Assembly (NCBI GenBank): GCA_037178675.1 | Contig: JAYMGJ010000296.1 | Location: 88,869-152,868 of the forward strand | Length of the DNA stretch: 64,000 bases | Reading direction: 5' to 3' | From: Scleroderma bovista | Taxonomy: Eukaryota; Basidiomycota; Agaricomycetes; Boletales; Sclerodermataceae | Shown here: positions 48,148 through 60,700 of the stretch, in pieces | Layout of the letters: each line of letters begins with the position of its first letter | Position numbering within the stretch: the first letter of the stretch is position 1 | The notes under the pieces: generated by a model | The model's database searches: none | The model's input: only the letters and a program-made list of their open reading frames with translations | What the model was told of the DNA's origin: nothing | Position numbers and translations under genes: made by a program

Positions 48148-49050
48148 TTGACAACATCTGTTAATGTCTTTGCACACTCGAGGGTCGTAACCATTTAGAT
48201 CTTGAAAACAGGCCCCCACATGAAACACGACAGCCGACGTCCCTTTCCTCATCTAGCATCGCGGACGATACATTTTTCATCTCCAACTCGACATGTCATT
48301 GGGACCGTGATCTACGCTCCAATACATGCTGTGCTCACGATCACAAGTACGACACTCACATTTACGAATACGATACCACCATATTACACCCTTTGTTTAC
48401 TTTTTCTTTCGCCGCGTTTGCGTTCCCTTTTGTCCTATATTTGCAGTCGTGACAGCTGACCGTACCCCCCTGATCGTTTCGTTGCGTTTCCGTGGGTTTG
48501 TGCGGTCTAAATTTTGTGGTTCCCTGAGTGGTTGGCTCTTACTGTCCCTCCCTCCGTCGCCGATTTTTTTTACCGAGCCTCCCCGTTCTCTCTCGTTCAC
48601 GAGTTCAAAAGCACAGGCCAAGCACCTGGTAGTTGTAGAAGTTAAGAAGTAATGGAATACAGGGATCCTTGTATCATATGGATATATGGACTTGACAAAT
48701 GTGCATAGTCATCTAGATGAAAGGTGTTCAATTGTCGAAAAATCAGTTGTCCCTTCTAGACTATGCGTTCCCTTCGTCATCGCCGGTTACATGTCATGTT
48801 CTGCATGTTTGCCTGTCCAAGGATGTCGCGTTCTCCTGAACTATACTAATCCCCGCGATCGAGTGCCACAGCAGCGATATGACCACACTATAAGGCGAAC
48901 TGAGTTTTCCACATACAACGACAATGCATCTCAGGGGTAAATTTCGTTCACCCCGGATTCTCATTGTAGGCAGCGTTTCGCCAACGAGAAAAATCCATGA
49001 GCTTGCAATGCCGCAATGCATAAGCTGACTACATTCGAGTATATAGATTC
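48148..49050. other. Convergent intergenic region; no gene recognised
   Basis: About 900 bases between the CDC55 stop and the F-box gene stop. Open frames are short and T/C-rich, and no family resemblance or consistent splicing was found. Confidence 0.5.
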
Positions 49051-50701
49051 CTAGTGGTATCCGGGGTAGCTCTTGACCTTCGAAAACCAAAAGGGCCGCT
49101 CATGTTTGAGGGCAAGCGGGACGGCCTCTCCTTCAGCATCGACAGACTCGTACGAGAAAATCTCCAGCTTATTCCATCGTCCAAGTGGCTTGGAATGAAG
49201 TGTGAGCGCCATCTGGAAATGATAGCGAGACGGCGAGGACTCGTGAGGAGAATGCTATCCATGAGCATGTGAGTAATCCGAATGCAGTGACAAGGTAGAC
49301 ATCCGCACCAAGTTGGATATTTGAACGGCTGATCCATCAAGTTGCCAACGACCCACGTGGAAACCCTGGGAGGGAAAGATGTTATGAACTAGGAATGGAA
49401 AAGGCCCCGAAATCATCATCATACTTTCATGCGCAAAGATGGCTTGAGCATGGGGATGATATTCTGCGGTGAAATGTCTTCATTGGCGAGCAGGGAAAGC
49501 ACGGTTCCATCTGCGAAAAAGCGCCTAATTCATGATACGTTCAGAGAAGCACGTATACAAGCTAGAAGAGACCTTTCGCACAGATAGCGGTGGTAAGTGA
49601 TGAGGTGTATATTCTACTTGCGACAGTTAGAAACTGGTTAGAAGCTGCGGTATGGTAACATACATCGACCCAGGCATATTCGCTCGCACCTCGGCGGCTG
49701 AAGGGACGTTACAGGACGTCTGAAAGATAAAGAGAGGGATAACATACGTGTAATGGCAGACAGCAATGTAGAGTCCATCCAGTCGCAACCTTGGATGTTC
49801 AATGTAAATTTGTCGATAATTGGCAGCATAACTGTTCACTATAGCACTTATGGAATCTGCATTGAGGATCTGGGGAGGCTTATAGGCCAGATATACGAAG
49901 TCCCTGGTGGCACTCGTCAGACGTTGGCTGGTACTATATGTAATTGTTCGCTCACCTCCATATCAGCGAGTCAAGACTAAGCACACGTGCTTTGCGGCAC
50001 ACGGTGGCAAACCGCTCGATTGTAGTCGTGTCAAGACTCCGCAAGATGCGCAATAGCAACTCATCTGGGATTAAACTGAGAGTTGCGCCCCCGTGCTTGT
50101 TGTCAGATGCAAATGTGAGGTTACTGGGAAAATCCGCGATCAAGGATGCCAGTACCCCTGATGTCGGATGGCTCTCGGCCCTAGTCGTAGAAAAGTTGGC
50201 TTCCCTCTTCTCAAAGGAAGCAGTTTTCTGGTGACTGCGACTTGCAGTGACGGGTTGCGTGGTCGCAAGTCGTTGCAATCGCTGTGTTTCCGAGAAGTAC
50301 GCACGGTCAACGTTCGGCTCCAGGCGGAAGGCCTGACGATATAATCTGAGAGCATCATCGAGTAAACCTTCCTGCTCGTGTCGTGCTGCACTGCGATATA
50401 TCTCGACTGCACGAGCCAAAGGGTGGCCGAGCTGCGTGTCGCCTTTGAAAGTGTAGTCGGGCGCTGTCGAAGCACAAGCGCTAGCTAGGCCAGAAGGGAT
50501 GGGATGGGATGGTAACCAGACTGCAGGTTGGTTGGCATTGGAACTACCACTGCCAGACGCAGTAAAGGTGGAAGTCTCGTTCTGCGGTGGTGGCCCGTTG
50601 GGCTGGCGTGTAGACTTGCGCTGCCGCACCTCTTCCCTCCATGCCTCTCTGAACCTGGCAAGCTCCAGTGACTCTTCGTCTACATCCTTCTGGGCATTCA
50701 T
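49051..50701 (-). CDS. F-box protein 9 / Hrt3-like (TPR + F-box)
   Basis: Seven exons: 49956-50701, 49748-49903, 49664-49697, 49573-49613, 49425-49524, 49309-49365, 49051-49254 (445 aa). Near the N-terminus is a single TPR-like helix pair (AVEIYRSAARHEQEGLLDDA and LRLYRQAFRLEPNVD), then an F-box (LSLIPDELLLRILRSLD), RDFVYLAYKPPQIL and RQIYIEHPRLRLDGLYIAVC. After ASEYAWVD and LITYHRYLC, the domain RFFADGTVLSLLANEDIS and MLKPSLRMK is typical of FBXO9/Hrt3/Pof7. The end GRWNKLEIFSYES...FWFSKVKSY matches too. It is an SCF substrate receptor. Exons 3 and 4 are 34 and 41 nt. Confidence 0.9.
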
Positions 50702-50841
50702 TCTAACAAGTTTACCTCCAACGGATGGCCCAAGCGCAAACAATGAATGCTATCCTACTGATCAAGCAAACAGACAAAAGCAGAGGTATAAAATGGTAGC
50801 CCATGTAGATCAATTTCAACCTACCCAATCTTCAAGTAACC

Positions 50842-51050
50842 ATGCGTCTTGCGCTAGTCTATCTTGTCGCATTTCTCACAGTTGGGTACTGTAAATCAGC
50901 TGGGGGTAAATGGACGGTGACTGCTGTTCTCATGACTGCTTTTCAGCCTATTTGCCTGCCAAGTGCAGTAAGTCATTCTTGAACCATTAGCAATTTCTTC
51001 CTTCCAAGAATTCCATTCCTATAGGCGGAAAAGTATTTGGAGTAAGGTAA
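50842..51050 (+). CDS. Possible small secreted peptide
   Basis: Three small exons (50842-50905, 50947-50967, 51025-51050) would join in phase to a 36-residue product. It starts with a signal-like hydrophobic stretch (MRLALVYLVAFLTVGYC) and contains a second Cys. Donor and acceptor sites are standard. Support is only the signal peptide and splice logic; an unspliced reading gives 44 residues. No family is recognised. Confidence 0.25.
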
Positions 51051-51468
51051 CCAGTGTTGCGAAATTCTGGTTTCCTCATCCCTGAAAATTGCTGGTGCTA
51101 TTAAGGGAGCAGAGGACGGACTCGAGTGAGGCGCATAGTTGTAGTGTATTCTGTAGAATGCATTGCATCGAAAGCCAAACACAGTAGAGGAAGAGGCTCT
51201 GAGTCGCGCAATGCAAGAACATAATATTATTATGTGCGACCCTATCAAAACATCAGCTTGGTCAAAGGAAAGACAAGTAGACGATCTGCAGGGACGACTG
51301 CCTTTCTCTTGCCGTGTAGTTTAACGCCAATGCCACGTCAGCACGGGTGGAAGACGTTGATAAATCGCGGCTACAAAAAAAAACCGAAAACGCGAGTATT
51401 TATGCTTGCTGACTAAGCCTGTGTTGTCCACTTTGTGTTTCTCAGCAACTTGAAGTTGGCGTTGGCAA
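51051..51468. other. Intergenic; nothing recognised
   Basis: Spacer before the CLR2-like gene. The open frames here have no family features. Confidence 0.5.
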
Positions 51469-54149
51469 ATGTCAAGCCGTACAATATCTGCAGGGCATAT
51501 CCTGCCCCCCAACCCATCATACATCGACTTCCCAGTGTCAGATGGTGATCCAGCCCAATGGCCCGGAAACACAACGCGCATCGTCGACAGCGAGGGTCAT
51601 GTCAATTACATGCGCCCGGTGCCCATCGATGAAAGTCTCTGTATCAAGTGGAGATGTGAGGTGGGTGCTAGTTTAGCAGTCCAGCTGAAGAAACCAGGTT
51701 CGTCGCTCTTGTAGCGAAGGCATCGATGACTGGGCACTTACTGCGGTGGTTCGTGAACTAACAGCTGGGCCCTCCTATGTCTTGCGCGGATGGCCGGAGG
51801 GCTATCAAATGTTTGACCATAACAAAGGTCCAGCGGGAAATCCACGGCACGATGCATACCTCATAGGTGGGGGCCCATCTAAGCCAGTCGAAATATGTCT
51901 TCACAGTTGCCCTTGTTCCTACAGGATCCTGCCACGCTAAGCGCTTCCGTTCCGTCCCAGAATTCATCCCCCATGCACTCTGGCTGCTCACTGACCCCAC
52001 CCTCAATCGCGCAAATTGTGCGTGCAAGTACTGTAACAAAAAGCCCCAACGCGAAATCACTGCCTCCATGGGTCTTCTACCCAGACGCTCTCCGCTCACT
52101 ACTGGCCTCAGTCACCGATCCTTTCCCGTTTCGAGAGCTTCCGGCAATTCTGCCTCGGTGTCAGGCCCGTCTCGTCAGGCTCGTGATCGCGCAAACCCAT
52201 ATGCCGCAGTTCGTCGGGCACCTCGTCCGGTCAAGCATACTCCGGGTCCAAAACAGCATATGGCAAGGGAGCGAAATGCCGACCTCCGTACAGCCTATTC
52301 AGAAGGGATCGAATTGCGGCGCTGGTTCAGAGACGGAGAGTTGTTGTGGTGCGCCCTGAACCCCCCCATTCCCGGCCTCGTGGGCGAGAAGGACTCCATC
52401 ACATTTTGGCCAGGTTTAGTAGAAGAAGCGAATATAAAATCAGATGCAGTGCCGAAGCCCAAGAACGAGGGGAGCGAAACTGCAAAAATTGATGGATCTA
52501 ATGATGGCACTCGATCAGTGAATACTCAGGCAGCATCGGATGGTGACCCATCCGAGTCCAAAGCGAACGAAGAAGATCGACGTGTTCCATGGACGGTCGT
52601 ACAAACACTTTGGTACAAAATGAAACTTTTGGGGATTCCCTACTCATACAACATTCGTGCTGACCAAGTTCTACCGTACCAAGCACACGCCCCTTCTGAC
52701 GAACTGATAGAATCAATTCACAAGGTTCCGTTAGAAAACATGAATACCGACACTGACTCCTTCAAACCCACTGCTTCGACACGCTTCATCGAGGCTGCTG
52801 CACCGTTCGCGCTTGCAGTGCAGATCGCCGCTAACTTGGCCGGATTTTGGTCGCCAACGGATGACTGGGACTATAAGTTCACTATCCCTCCGCCACCCCC
52901 ACAACCCACAAATCCACTGCCACCAATGGCTACGGCAAAACCTGCGAATGGCAGTACATCTCTGGATTCCGTGATGAACGCGAGCATGGCCTACAACGCG
53001 TCGCTTGCGCACAGCATCCCAGGTCCAGGACCTAGTTCAAGCTCCATTTCTGCACCCCCAGCCATTGGACCTACCCAGACAATTACACAGACCCGCTATC
53101 AGGGCCTTTGGTGGGGTGCCGAACGCGTCTGGACGGATGAACTTGTACGTCTGAAGCTTTCTCGGTCCCAAATCGCTCCGCAAGGTGCAGACAACATCGC
53201 GCCTCCTGCTGGGCCGTCTCGCAAAGCCATCGACTATGCCCGTTCACTTGATGGCGGGTCAGGCGAAAGTGAGAGTATTGCAGGTGCAGCTGGAAGAGGT
53301 GCATTCATGCTTATTGAGGGACTTTATGTGGTGGACGTGCCGAAGGCGAATGGGTCGTCTGGGAAGGAGTGTAGGGCAACAGGTATGCTATACGAGCTTG
53401 TAGACGAGGACTGGGAAATGGAGGGGTTGGGTAGCGATGAGAAGGAAAAGGCCACGAAAGAGCCAACTGAGGCAGGAACTTCATTAGGTCCTGTCAACGG
53501 CACTTCGGTCGATGGTCTTTCGGGATCACAGCTCGCCAATCCCGATCCCGCTGTGCCAGTGGAGAGTACAACGTCGATCGTGGTCTCAGGATCAGATTCA
53601 TTGACGGTCCCTACAAAATCAAAGTCGCGGAGCCCAAATGAACAACTTTCACGACCAGCTCTCTCTTCCCCCTTCCCTCTACCTCCCGCACCGGAGGGGT
53701 TCAAGTTTAGGCCAATTCTCGCGCAGGGGCACGAGGCTGTTCTCTCATTGAATCTCATTGCTGGGCGGTATTATCCTCGGCTGCTTCAGCACCCATTGCT
53801 CGACAGTTGTGTGGAAAAGGCTCTCGATGTTGAAAATGGAGGTCTTGTTGAAGCCAGTCAGCTCTGGGCATTAGAGGGTTTGACTCCCGGATTCTACAAT
53901 ACGATGGATCCGGTGCGGTGGCGACGGAATCGGGTGACGATGGTGCGCGATGCAGATGAGGAGGCGCGTCAAGGTCTAGAGGAACACTGGCGTGCAAGGG
54001 CCAGAGAGATAGAGGCGAGGCAACTAGAGGCATCATTGCTTTCCTTGGGTCCGCAGATACCAGAGAGTGGGGAAACGAGTGCAACGGTGGTTCAAGAGAA
54101 TAGCATTTCCGCCCAGGCAGATGCCAACGCCATGGAAGTCGATTCGTAG
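51469..54149 (+). CDS. CLR2: Clr2-like transcription-silencing protein
   Basis: Three exons: 51469-51697, 51765-51866, 51925-54149 (851 aa). The N-terminal part (DSEGHVNYMRPVPIDESLCI, YVLRGWPEGYQMFDHNKGPA) and the hallmark RSVPEFIPHALWLLTDPTLN with CACKYCNKKPQREITASMG belong to the Clr2 transcription-silencing domain. A second conserved part begins ELRRWFRDGELLWCALNPPI, and a basic/disordered linker lies between. The C-terminal half has WYKMKLLGIPYS, GLWWGAERVWTDELVRL and a late HEAVLSLNLIAGRYYPRL. In fission yeast Clr2 is a scaffold subunit of the SHREC histone-deacetylase complex at heterochromatin. Function here is inferred by family. The gene lies 12 kb from the DNMT5 gene. Confidence 0.88.
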
Positions 54150-54290
54150 CGAGCTGGTGGTGATTAGTGGGTGTTGGCACGTTGATTTACAGTTTAATGT
54201 ACATACTTCAAGTTGTTTTTTCTTTGAAACGAAGTAGTGCTGCAATCGGAATCATCCGTAATAGACGTCTCTCTCAACGTGATTCAACCT

Positions 54291-54315
54291 CGACGACGAC
54301 GACGACGACGACGAC
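54291..54315. repeat. (GAC)n microsatellite
   Basis: Eight GAC triplets in the probable 5' UTR of the KAR9-like gene, between 54150 and 54444, where no other feature was found. Confidence 0.9.
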
Positions 54316-54444
54316 CAAGCTAATATATTGCACCGGGAGATCCGTCGCGTCTGTCCAGGCTTCTGACCGCGTCGCACCAGCTTGATCGCACCAACGAAAC
54401 CCTTGGAGTCGACTCGGCGGATCTCCTGCACTAGTGGCAGTCAG

Positions 54445-57322
54445 ATGTCTCTGCTCACCCCATCAACCGCACACTCGACCCCGCTCTCTCTATACCACTC
54501 CCTCAACCCCTCACCCGCGTTGGGTGCAAGTTGCCTCAGCACACCGTCTCCCGCGTCATCCTCGTCCAATGTTTCATTGGCGACAGCAGACGAAGGTGAC
54601 CTAAACAGTCTGCCTCGAAACTTCCGTGAATTTACCTCGTCGCAGAGAATGTCACTATCACCCCCGCCCGTGCATTGTTCCCAATGCGCAATGGTAAACG
54701 CAAGAGTCAGGAGTAGGTCCCACTTGCTCGGCGCCGTGGCAACAGCACTCAAGAGCCACCAGGGATATCCGACTACTGGCCATCCTAACCCACATCACCG
54801 AACTTTCTTATAGCATATCGGACATTCAGACACGCATCTTCGGTTCGTGGCATTCATAGCGTGTCAATCCCCACTGAAATGATCACCCCATGTATATTGC
54901 AGAGATCCAGGAATTGCGACACAAACCCCAAACCGATGGAGGAGTAGATGCCGCTACAACCACAGAAATCGACAACGCTCTCATGTCCATGACTGATCGT
55001 CTGGAAGCGATCGATCGTGGTCTGAAGACTGTAAACGACTCAATAGCACCCTTTCGACCAGCCAAGCACGAGCGATTAGACGACACATCGGAACGTGCCA
55101 TCGTCCTCAAGAAACATGCGACATTACTACGAGAGTGGGACACGGTACAACAGGAGACAGAGGAACTCCAGCAGGAACTAAAGGAGGACAAATGGATCAC
55201 CGTGTTCCGAACGGTTACGGAACAGGCCGACGGGATGATGGTTAGTCTGGAGAAAGCTGTCAACAAGTGTCAGGTAAGCATTAAACTATGATATCCGGGG
55301 GTTACTTACTAAGGAGCTGCAAGGATTTCATACGACAAGCATACAAACGTGCTGGGGATGGTGTATCACGGGTATCATCCAGCTCCTTGCGCTCCGAGAA
55401 AACGCAGGTGACCCTAGAGACGTTCAATAGCCTCATTGGTTCCTTCAACGCTAAGAAGGAGTGAGTCTCTGGGGAGCGTGCCTTTCGAGCCCAAAACTCA
55501 TCACCTTTTCAGACATTATGTGCCTGCTACGGCCAAAGTACTCGCGATTATGGATAACGGTGTAAGGAACCGTGTCACCAAGAATGGTGAGGCGCTTCGA
55601 CGGCATGCCGAGGCTGCAAAGCGATGGCGTTTACTTCAGGACCGTATGAATCGCACAGAGAAAGAAATGGAGAACGTCCGAAAGATGCTTGTCGGCGCGG
55701 ATCAAGCAGTGAGTGAAGCGGGCTCAAGTTCAACGCACACCGCCAATGGCTACCTCGCGACTCCTCCGAGCGGCTCACTAAAGAGCAGTCGTGCACCTAG
55801 TCGTTCAAGCAAGGCTACGACCGCAGCTAGTACACTCTCAAGATCCATGTCACCTCTAAAGAAGTTTGCAAAGAGGCTTACTGGGAGTGCCAAGTCACCT
55901 GTTACGCCACCTGATTCCTTACCAGTGTCACGTGCATCATCCCAGTCGCAACAGTCGCAGACTCCTTCGGAACCACCGAACAGGACAATTCGACGGCAGC
56001 GATCATCCCTCTTTACGTTTGGTAACAAGGGCATACCACTTACGCCAGAAACGAGAGGCCACAAGTATAGCCAAAGCCTTACTCCCGAATCTTCCCCTAA
56101 GCGACTGGACACCAATCCCACCCTTAAGCAGAAATCCTTGAAACAGCCTTGGAATCCCTCCACTAGGGTTGAGCCGGATCAGGGAACTGTCAAGGCTACA
56201 CCATCTAAACAACTTGCGAAGTCTGTCGTTTTGCCAGACCATTCACCTCTAGCGCCTTGCACCCCTTCATACCGAAGTAGGTCACGTAGTTCCAACTCGA
56301 ATGCTTCGTCACGACCATGGTCTCCCGTCACTTGGTCAATCTCCACTGCCCCGTCATCCAACCCGTCGATACCCTCTCTACCGATACCTCGTCGTCCTCC
56401 TTCACGAGCCCACACTCCTAGTCTAGGGACAACACCACGTCCTCGGCCCCGCACCCCTAGTTCTATTCCCGTTCCTGCACCCTCTATACATTGGCGTTCC
56501 GTATCGGCACGCCAACCTGGTGCAGATGACGATACCGACGAGGGGGAGCTTACTCTCATGCAACGTGCCTTCTCCCCTACGCTTACTCACTCTACTTCAT
56601 CACCTGGTGCCTACGCATCATTGCGGGCAACTACACCAAGTGGATCCCGTTCGCACCCGCCACGACCTCCCAGCCGGTCGCGGATACCGCTTCCAAGCGT
56701 GCACGTCTCTTCGGAGTCACGGCCTTCATCGACGATGTCATTCTATCGCCCAGAGAGCCCCTTGGATGCAATGAAGAGTAGTATGTCGTCTTTCAGAGCA
56801 CAGACTCCCGAGTCTGCATTGAAGGCGAAAGCTCAACAAGTACCGGTGTACACGGGAGTGCGGCCCACTGCTCGGTCGTCCTTACCAGGTGGAAGAGTAC
56901 CCCCGTCGAGTTATCGTGATGCTTCTATGACGCGTGGTCCATCCCGCCCTGGCTCTCGCACGGGTGCATATACCCCATCTCTTGACTCACAGCAGCCTAT
57001 GAATATATATATCCCCACGAACACAAAAGATCCCCTTGATGCCGAGGTAGCAGCGATTGTGAACTCTATTCCTCATGGGTTGTTCATTGAGCGTGTTGAC
57101 CCACCGCTCAAGACAGTCCCAAAAGAAGGAGAAGAGATCAGAGCGTCGTATGCGTTCTCGAATTCGCTGGCAAGGAAGGTTGTGACTTGTCGTCTTACGA
57201 CACTCACTCGTTCCGGGGGCAGGTCCCACGGGGAGACGACTACGAAGAAAGTCATGTGCCGAGTTGGTGGTGGCTGGCAAGATCTACAGCTATACATGCT
57301 TAACCGGCAAGCAGGCATGTAA
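54445..57322 (+). CDS. KAR9: Kar9-like protein with C-terminal GAR domain
   Basis: Five exons: 54445-54693, 54830-54842, 54903-55273, 55324-55460, 55513-57322 (859 aa). The Kar9-type helical region includes TRIFEIQELRHKPQTDGG, RLEAIDRGLKTVNDSIAPFR, ERAIVLKKHATLLREWDTVQ and RVTKNGEALRRHAEAAKRW. It is followed by a long Ser/Pro/Arg-rich disordered region containing several SxIP-like stretches (for example SSIP and PSIP). The last 100 residues form a GAS2-related (GAR) microtubule-binding domain, from LDAEVAAIVNSIP to KKVMCRVGGGWQDLQLYML. Kar9 links microtubule plus ends to myosin for spindle and nuclear positioning. The 13-nt exon 2 is the weakest part of the model, but gives the expected RIFEIQELRH. 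Confidence 0.82.
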
Positions 57323-57751
57323 AACTCTATTCCACCTCTTGGAATGACGCGCATTGATGTCACGAAGAGCCATGATCCATGCACGCACTAGAGCCCTTTG
57401 GCATTCCGCTGTATTACGACCCATCCATGTCTATACCCAGTGTTTATCTTTTAACCCCCTCTTGTGTTTTCTTTAACGGCTCACGAGATATTTTACCCCT
57501 CATGTGTCTATGTCCATCGCAACGTTTTTTTTCCATTCCATCGCTTCTTCAAATTGCTGCAAATCATGTCGTTGATCATCACTTTGTTTTTGGTGTCGTC
57601 GTAGCTATGAGAATCAGTAGTTATATGGTCATATATTACACAAATGCAGGCTTAAATTGTTGGTTTAATGAAACAAGAGGATGTAGCTGTCTCTGTTCAG
57701 TTGATACCAATACATGTAGTGGATGGCGTGCAAACAAGTAGTTCTGACGGC
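57323..57751. other. Convergent 3' flanks; nothing recognised
   Basis: T-rich spacer between the KAR9-like stop and the TRAPPC12-like stop. No coding signal. Confidence 0.55.
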
Positions 57752-60700
57752 TTAGTTAGGAGGCATTTTCAAACACGTTGCCTTGAGCCCGTCACCACTC
57801 CATTTCGCGACCTCGATCAGGAGCTCGCGCTTGTTATCCATCGCGGTAGAAGACCGGAGTTCATAGAGCGTCGCTGGACAATCGCGTTTGTGATTGGTCA
57901 GGTGGGGAGGTCAAAACGGCACTCACATATATTAAAGATAAATGGCTCTGCAACAAGCACGGACGCAGGGGATTCGTGCACAGCTGATTCGAGGAGTTCG
58001 ATACCCTGAAAGGACCGCAAGACACTTTGGTAAACCGGAAAAAATCAAGGCTGGCAACTTACATCCTTGACTCTTCCCTGGGCGAGCAGTGTTACCGCGA
58101 GGTTATTTGTCGCCTGTGATGGGATAAGTTGGCGACGAGACCCGCAATACGACTTACTGTATAATTTTGCGGGTCATACTCGAGCACCTCCCTCAACGCC
58201 GCCTCTGCACGGGACCAGTCCCCGACAGCAGAACACATGAGAGCGGTATTCATAGCGATGGCACCATCCCCAGCATCAGGGCACGAAGCCACGATACGGA
58301 AATGCTCCGTGGCCTTCTGCATGTTTCCAGAGAGAAGATAAATACGGCCCACGGCAGAGTGGATGGAGGGCGACGGCGTGGGGGGACCAGAAGGAGAAAG
58401 ATGTTGTGTGCATAGCGGTTCCAGCAGCTTTGTGGCAGAGTGATAATCCTTCATCTCGACTAACTGACTCGCGATCATGAGACACACGCGGGCAGCGCGC
58501 TCGAGCCACATTGAGAGGTTGGCTTCTGCGGTGGCTAGCACGTCGTCTGGTTCGTCGTTGTCTTCGAGGGTCTCGGGTTCAGCTTGTCCCTGGTGCTGAC
58601 CCTCCGTTTCTGACCGATCATCTGCTTCTGCGTCTTCGTCCTCGACTGAATCTACGCTCCCATTCTCGTCATCTTGCGTGTCTTCATTACCCTCTTCAGA
58701 TCGGTCATCTGCTTTGTCGTCCTCGTCCTCATCTTCGTTCGCTTGCTTTTCCTCATTGCCTTCCCCACCTCCCTTTCCCGCAGCTCGTAGTTCCTTCAGC
58801 TCCCGTACCACCCTCCCCTCCGCCCGTGCCTTAGCCTTGCACCCCACCAACAACCCAGCCAGCGCATCAATGTACCCCTTGACGTCCCCCGCCCAGTACC
58901 GCACACGGGCGCGCAACACAGAGAGCTCAAAAGGGTACGCGGACAGCATGTCCGGCGCGCCGAGTTGTGGAACTTGTGCTGCGGCCGCCGGAGCTTGGGC
59001 GTGGGGCTGGAGGTGCGCCGCCTGGACGTGTGTAGGGAGGGGAGAGGGCCTCCGCGTCGGCGTTGATGGCAGCAGCGGGGAGTGTGCCGCTGCGGGGGAG
59101 GAAGCGAGTTGCGCGTGTGTGCCCAGGGGGGGTGATGTCATCGGAATGTGGAGGGCACTAGTACTTCCACCTGTTCCTTGCGTGATCGTGACAGGCGCAG
59201 AAGAGACGGTGGGTACAGCGTTCAGGACAGCGAAGAGATTGGTGCATTCAGCTGAGGCCTGGTTCGTGAGGCGGAGGCGCGCGAGGGAAGAGAGACGGAG
59301 GGACCAGAGCTGAGTGGTGAAATTGAGCACACACGAATCGTAGGCGGCGGGCGACCAACGAGCTATCCGATGCTAAACACTCACATCCAAGATACGAGGC
59401 AAGTCCTCCGGGTCACATGCAACGATCAAGTCGCGTGCCATCTTGGCGAGCGCTCGCCATGAATTTGACATCTACAATGCGGGGGGACATCAGTCCTAGG
59501 GATCTCACATGGGACAAGTTGGTGAATGTCGGCAGAAGCGCTGATAGTGATTGCAATGTTGCTCTAAGTCGCGTATTTATTTCGTTGCGCGGGCTCGTTA
59601 CAGAGGAATACAAAGACCCCCTTTTGGAATCGACGTACTCGTACAACATAGAAAGAGAAACAAGCAGACAGCAAAAGAAGAAGATATTAGGGAATGTGTG
59701 TAGGAGAAAGAAATGAGGGTTATGGGGAAAGCTCAGAAGTACCAATAGGCGACGAGAGCAATGGATAAGCCGATGACGATACTCACAACCATCTCGTGCA
59801 TCTCCCGTGAAGCCCACTCCCCAGTGACGTCCCTTTGTGGTCTCCGTTCGGGTGGAACATGTTTGGTAAGTAAAGCACTCAAAGGATCGGTCTAAGAACC
59901 AGGCCAGTGTCAGCGATGATTCAAAAAAAGAAGACCAGTGGTGGCTGTGATTTCACCGCGGCAGGCTCGAGCGCATCTGCAGTCCTTTCGAGAACACAGG
60001 GGAGGTAGTGAAGAACGGTGATGGGAAAGTGAGGTAAAACTGGGGATGGGAATGTGTGGAAGCCAATTGCAATGAGGAGAAAGACGGCGATGAGCGCAAT
60101 GTGACTGGTCGCGCTGACGCCGAATCTTTGGATGAGGACGAAGAGGAGAAGAGAGATACGAAGAAGGACATCGCCCGCCGCGGAGCCAGCCACCACATCA
60201 GAGTACCTGACAATGGAAAAACGATGCGTACATTTGGTATTGGTAGGAACATACTAGGAGCCGTCAAACGAGGAAGTACGATTGAGCCGCCTGATGCTGG
60301 GGATGGACTCGATGCTGGTGGTGCGGGGGTTGGCTTGTTGATGTCCGCGGCTGGGGCCCGAGTAGATTCTTCTGTCAAGGATACCTTGGATTGTTGCTGG
60401 TCGCGATCGGAAGTGTCGTTGTCATCGTCGTCGAGTATGAAAGGATCGGGAGTGTTCATCGCAGAGGGAGAAGGAGACAAGTCTGAGTTCAAATCGGAGT
60501 CGACCTTTGTCACTTCTCCGGAAATGGAATCGGGTGAGATCAGCGTGCCGGAGATATCCGAGAGAGTTTCCGATTGGATGTCTGCTTCCGTGTGGCGTTC
60601 GAGGACGGTGTCGATCTCATCTGCAGTCCCCTCCTCGACCTTTGCGTGCTCTTCTTGGACATCGTTTATGTCTCCACCTTCCTCCCCAGTGCCCGCACTG

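Noticed and set aside
58678..59313. 211-codon plus-strand ORF antisense to the TRAPPC12-like core
   Set aside because: The minus strand holds the conserved TRAPP core in a phase-consistent model.
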